From Lachnospiraceae bacterium (GTDB lineage: Bacteria > Bacillota > Clostridia > Lachnospirales > Lachnospiraceae): DNA of 8,547 nucleotides. A program made the position numbers and the translations under genes. Positions within the stretch are counted from its first letter, which is position 1. Every line of letters starts with the position of its first letter. Shown in pieces: positions 6,429 through 8,547 of this stretch. The stretch is taken from assembly GCA_017444545.1 (NCBI GenBank), contig JAFSWJ010000316.1:1-8547 (forward strand), read 5' to 3'. The notes under the pieces were generated by a model. The model did not search any database. It saw only the letters and a program-made list of their open reading frames with translations, and had not been told where the DNA came from.

Positions 6429-6457
6429 AATCTACCACAGATGGCTTTTTTCTACAA
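6429..6457 (-). promoter_or_regulatory. Candidate purC promoter
   Basis: On the minus strand TTGTAG (6452-6457), a 17-nt spacer and TAGATT (6429-6434) form a sigma-A-like pair, with TGG before the -10 box giving an extended -10. Transcription would start near 6422, leaving a leader of about 37 nt that includes the AAGGAG site (6395-6400). The match is moderate (3/6 and 4/6). The -35 box lies 3 nt from repeat E. Confidence 0.4.
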
Positions 6458-6460
6458 CAC

Positions 6461-6562
6461 AGGGGACGGTTCTCTGTTACACCGGTATTTATCGGCGTTT
6501 CACGGGATTTCGACCACTAAACGAAACAGAGAACCGTCCCCTTGAAACAGAGAACCGTCCCC
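6461..6562. repeat. Complete inverted-repeat element, copy E, with an extra right arm
   Basis: A perfect 18-bp inverted repeat (AGGGGACGGTTCTCTGTT at 6461-6478 and its complement at 6525-6542) encloses 46 nt. A further copy of the right arm (GAAACAGAGAACCGTCCCC, 6523-6541) follows at 6544-6562 as a 21-nt-period direct repeat. The interior 6477-6506 matches copy B. This is the best-preserved copy in the window and the reference for the family. It occupies the middle of the divergent purC/ABC region. There is no coding potential inside it, so any mobility would need a transposase from elsewhere. Confidence 0.88.
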
Positions 6563-6574
6563 GTGTTACGGTTG

Positions 6575-6603
6575 TGGAAAAAGACACGGGATGCTGATAT
6601 AAT
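6575..6603 (+). promoter_or_regulatory. Candidate promoter of the ABC exporter operon
   Basis: TATAAT (6598-6603) is a perfect -10 box and is preceded by TGA, an extended -10. TGGAAA (6575-6580) at 17 nt is a 4/6 match to the -35 box. The predicted start near 6610 is only about 8 nt before the ATG at 6618, and no Shine-Dalgarno is present in between, which points to a leaderless or nearly leaderless mRNA. Confidence 0.6.
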
Positions 6604-6617
6604 AGCTTTTAAAGACT

Positions 6618-7673
6618 ATGAGCGATACGAAGAAAACGGTAATTGAATTAAAGAACATAACAAAGGAATTCAGGGTTCTGAACAGGAGCGAGGGACTCAG
6701 GGGAAGCATAAAGGATCTTTTTTCCAGGGATTACCGCATCGTCAGGGCTGTGGATGATGTGAGCCTTTCTGTCAGCCAGGGTGAGATAGTCGGATATCTG
6801 GGACCCAACGGCGCAGGCAAATCCACCACGATCAAGATGATGACGGGAGTATTGGAACCAACCTCAGGTCAGATTTTGGTCAGAGGGAACGTGCCTTATC
6901 TTCACAGATCCGAGAATTCCCAGAATATCGGCGTTGTCTTCGGCCAGAGGTCACAGCTTTGGTGGGCCCTTCCGCTTGTGGAATCCTTCAGGATATTAAA
7001 GGACATATACGGGATCAGCGACAGGGACTACAAGGATATACAGGAACTGTACAGATCCCTGGTGGATATAGATGAACTGCTCCACAAGCCTGTACGGCAG
7101 ATGTCACTGGGGCAGAGGACATTAAGTGATATCCTTGCGGCTTTTCTGCACGATCCTGCCATAGTGTTTCTTGATGAACCCACCATCGGCCTTGATGTGT
7201 CGATGAAATCAAAGATCAGGGAACTCATATGCGAGCTCAATGAAAAGAAGAATACGACGGTCATACTGACTACCCATGACATGGGAGATGTGGACGCTCT
7301 TTGCAGGAGGATAGTCATCATCGACAAGGGCCGCAAGATCTATGATAACGACATAGAGCATCTGAAGGGATTTTTCGGTTCCTACAGGACATTGAGGCTG
7401 CGTCTGGGAGAGGATCTGAAAAAGGAGGCCGGGATCGTCAGGGAAGAATTTCCTGAGCTTCAGGTAACGGATGATGAGGAATGGATATCCGTCCTTGTGG
7501 ATGAATCAAGGATCCGCGTGGTGGATGTGCTTGAAAAGATCCAGCAGACCCACAATATAAAGGATATGCAGCTTGAAGAGATCTCCACCGAGGATGTGAT
7601 CAAAAAGATCTATGACAAGGACCGTGCAAAGGAGGATGATCCTTTGCAGGACGGCGAGGGTCGGGAGGTGTGA
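6618..7673 (+). CDS. ABC-2 type exporter, ATP-binding protein (COG4586-like)
   Basis: The product is 351 aa and energises an ABC-2 exporter formed with the permeases encoded next. Motifs in order: Walker A GPNGAGKST (62-70), Q-loop VFGQRSQLWW (107-116), signature SLGQR (163-167) in place of LSGGQ, Walker B IVFLDEPT (182-189), D-loop GLDV (191-194) and switch His in TTHDM (218-222). The N-terminal stretch LRGSIKDLFSRDYRIVRAVDDVS (27-49, given here by position only as a family feature) precedes the nucleotide fold, and an accessory domain of about 100 residues follows at 245-351. The QRSQLWW and SLGQR forms are typical of the COG4586 group of uncharacterised exporters. The substrate is not predictable. 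No ribosome site precedes the ATG. The stop is 1 nt from the permease start. Confidence 0.9.
   Translation: MSDTKKTVIELKNITKEFRVLNRSEGLRGSIKDLFSRDYRIVRAVDDVSLSVSQGEIVGYLGPNGAGKSTTIKMMTGVLEPTSGQILVRGNVPYLHRSENSQNIGVVFGQRSQLWWALPLVESFRILKDIYGISDRDYKDIQELYRSLVDIDELLHKPVRQMSLGQRTLSDILAAFLHDPAIVFLDEPTIGLDVSMKSKIRELICELNEKKNTTVILTTHDMGDVDALCRRIVIIDKGRKIYDNDIEHLKGFFGSYRTLRLRLGEDLKKEAGIVREEFPELQVTDDEEWISVLVDESRIRVVDVLEKIQQTHNIKDMQLEEISTEDVIKKIYDKDRAKEDDPLQDGEGREV
7662..7669 (+). promoter_or_regulatory. Ribosome-binding site that fixes the first permease start
   Basis: GGGAGGTG lies 5 nt before ATG 7675, inside the last codons of the ATPase gene. It supports a start at MKKYLTL and not the in-frame ATG at 7612, which is inside the ATPase gene and would add a charged, non-family extension. 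Confidence 0.8.
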
Positions 7674-7674
7674 T

Positions 7675-8472
7675 ATGAAAAAATACCTGACACTGACCCG
7701 GGCCGGGATCATAGAAGCCCTGCAGTTCCGGCTTTCCTTTGCGGTCATCATAGTCGGAAACCTGCTTTACCTGACAGTCATATATTATCTGTGGAAGGCG
7801 ATATACGCATCGGCCGGCACCAACGTGGTAAACGGCATGACCTTTACGGACACGCTGATCTACCTGGTGCTTGCCACGGCGCTTTTCAACTTCATGGAAA
7901 TGTACACGGTCTGGGAGATCGGCCGCAACATCCAGTCCGGCAAGATCGTCCTTGATCTGATCAAGCCCATGCCTTACCGCAGGTACCTTTTCTGGTCCTT
8001 TACCGGTTCCTTTGTGGTACAGTTTTTCCTGACCTTTCTGCCCACCTTCATCGTTGTGGCGGTGCTCACCAAAGGAGCCATCAGGATGGGCGCAAATCTC
8101 GCGTTTTTTGTGCTTTCGGTCATCATGGGCGTCATCATAAATTACAGCATCGACTTCATCGTCGGCACGATCTGCCTGTACACCGAGTCCATCTGGGGCA
8201 TCAACATCATGAAACAGGTGATAGTGCTGCTCTTTTCAGGCGCGGTGATACCGGTGGCCTTTTTCCCGGAAGGCCTGAAAAACTTCACATACTGCCTGCC
8301 CTTCAGGGCGATCTACGATGCACCGCTTTCCATACTGCTTTCATCAGGCACCGCAGACAGCAGTATAATAAGTACGCTCCTGGTCCAGCTTTTCTGGTGT
8401 CTTTTTATGACAGCGGCAAGCGTCATTTTCTGGAAGATCTCCCTTCGGCAGATCACAGTGAACGGAGGCTGA
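7675..8472 (+). CDS. ABC-2 type exporter permease (COG4587-like)
   Basis: The product is 265 aa, with about six hydrophobic segments at 20-40, 58-77, 107-131, 140-165, 180-197 and 232-252. The cytoplasmic loop between the second and third spans contains NIQSGKIVLDLIKPMPYRRY (85-104), the pattern of a G-x-I-x-x-x-L-x-KP motif found in this permease group and probably the contact with the ATPase. Size and topology are normal for the family, and the start follows GGGAGG. It is encoded 1 nt after the ATPase and 1 nt before the next permease, a three-gene layout (ATPase, COG4587, COG3694) seen in many Firmicutes and cyanobacteria. The exported substrate is unknown. Confidence 0.87.
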   Translation: MKKYLTLTRAGIIEALQFRLSFAVIIVGNLLYLTVIYYLWKAIYASAGTNVVNGMTFTDTLIYLVLATALFNFMEMYTVWEIGRNIQSGKIVLDLIKPMPYRRYLFWSFTGSFVVQFFLTFLPTFIVVAVLTKGAIRMGANLAFFVLSVIMGVIINYSIDFIVGTICLYTESIWGINIMKQVIVLLFSGAVIPVAFFPEGLKNFTYCLPFRAIYDAPLSILLSSGTADSSIISTLLVQLFWCLFMTAASVIFWKISLRQITVNGG

Positions 8473-8473
8473 T

Positions 8474-8547
8474 ATGGATAATAAGAAAGGACCCGGGTTC
8501 TACCTCCGGATATACCGGAAGATCGTGATCCAGGACATAAAGAGCAA
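8474..8547 (+). CDS. Second ABC-2 permease, 5' end only (probably COG3694-like)
   Basis: The reading frame is open from ATG 8474 to the window end (24 codons: MDNKKGPGFYLRIYRKIVIQ, then DIKS). CGGAGG (8463-8468) sits 5 nt upstream, within the end of the previous gene. The short cationic start with YLRIYRKIVIQ resembles the N-terminus of the second permease of this exporter type, which is expected at this operon position. No membrane segment is reached yet, so the family call rests mainly on gene order. Confidence 0.7.
   Translation, partial: MDNKKGPGFYLRIYRKIVIQDIKS

Noticed and set aside
6461..6562. Repeat E as a transposon remnant with its own gene
   Set aside because: It is about 100 bp, has no open frame, and no target-site duplication can be made out at its ends.

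Overview
The window looks like chromosomal DNA of a Clostridia-class Firmicute, most likely a Lachnospiraceae member. The basis is protein style rather than a marker gene: a VTC-domain polymerase, a DUF4956 protein and a Cthe_2159-type beta-helix protein side by side, a seven-TM/PAS/GGDEF protein of the kind common in that family, strong AGGAGG ribosome sites, and moderate GC with lysine- and aspartate-rich proteins. No rRNA, tRNA, CRISPR array, transposase or phage gene is visible.

Left block (1-6385, all on the minus strand). In transcription order, starting from the right, it holds purC (SAICAR synthetase), a membrane-bound tandem-PAS diguanylate cyclase, a VTC-type polyphosphate polymerase, a DUF4956 membrane protein, and a secreted Cthe_2159-type (PF14262) beta-helix protein. 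The polymerase and DUF4956 genes are 19 nt apart and surely co-transcribed. The beta-helix gene follows after 141 nt filled with repeats. Inference: the last three genes form a polyphosphate/cell-envelope module, with c-di-GMP signalling encoded next door. PurC is housekeeping and probably only a neighbour.

Right block (6618-8547, plus strand). This is the start of an ABC-2 type exporter operon: an ATPase (COG4586-like), a first permease (COG4587-like), and the first 24 codons of what is probably the second permease (COG3694-like), cut by the window end. The genes are separated by 1 nt each and have good Shine-Dalgarno sites. A divergent intergenic region of 232 nt separates purC from this operon and carries a candidate promoter for each side.

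The most striking non-coding feature is a family of small inverted repeats built on the core GGGGACGGTTCTCTGT. It appears in every intergenic gap of more than 50 nt (1-46, 1702-1844, 3381-3428, 5471-5513, 6461-6562). Two copies share a 30-nt interior that differs only by four transitions, so they are copies of one element and not chance hairpins. Four of the five lie at or within 10 nt of the stop codon of the gene upstream of them, and one supplies the last codons and the stop of the DUF4956 gene. A separate perfect 11-bp inverted repeat overlaps the ribosome site of the polymerase gene.
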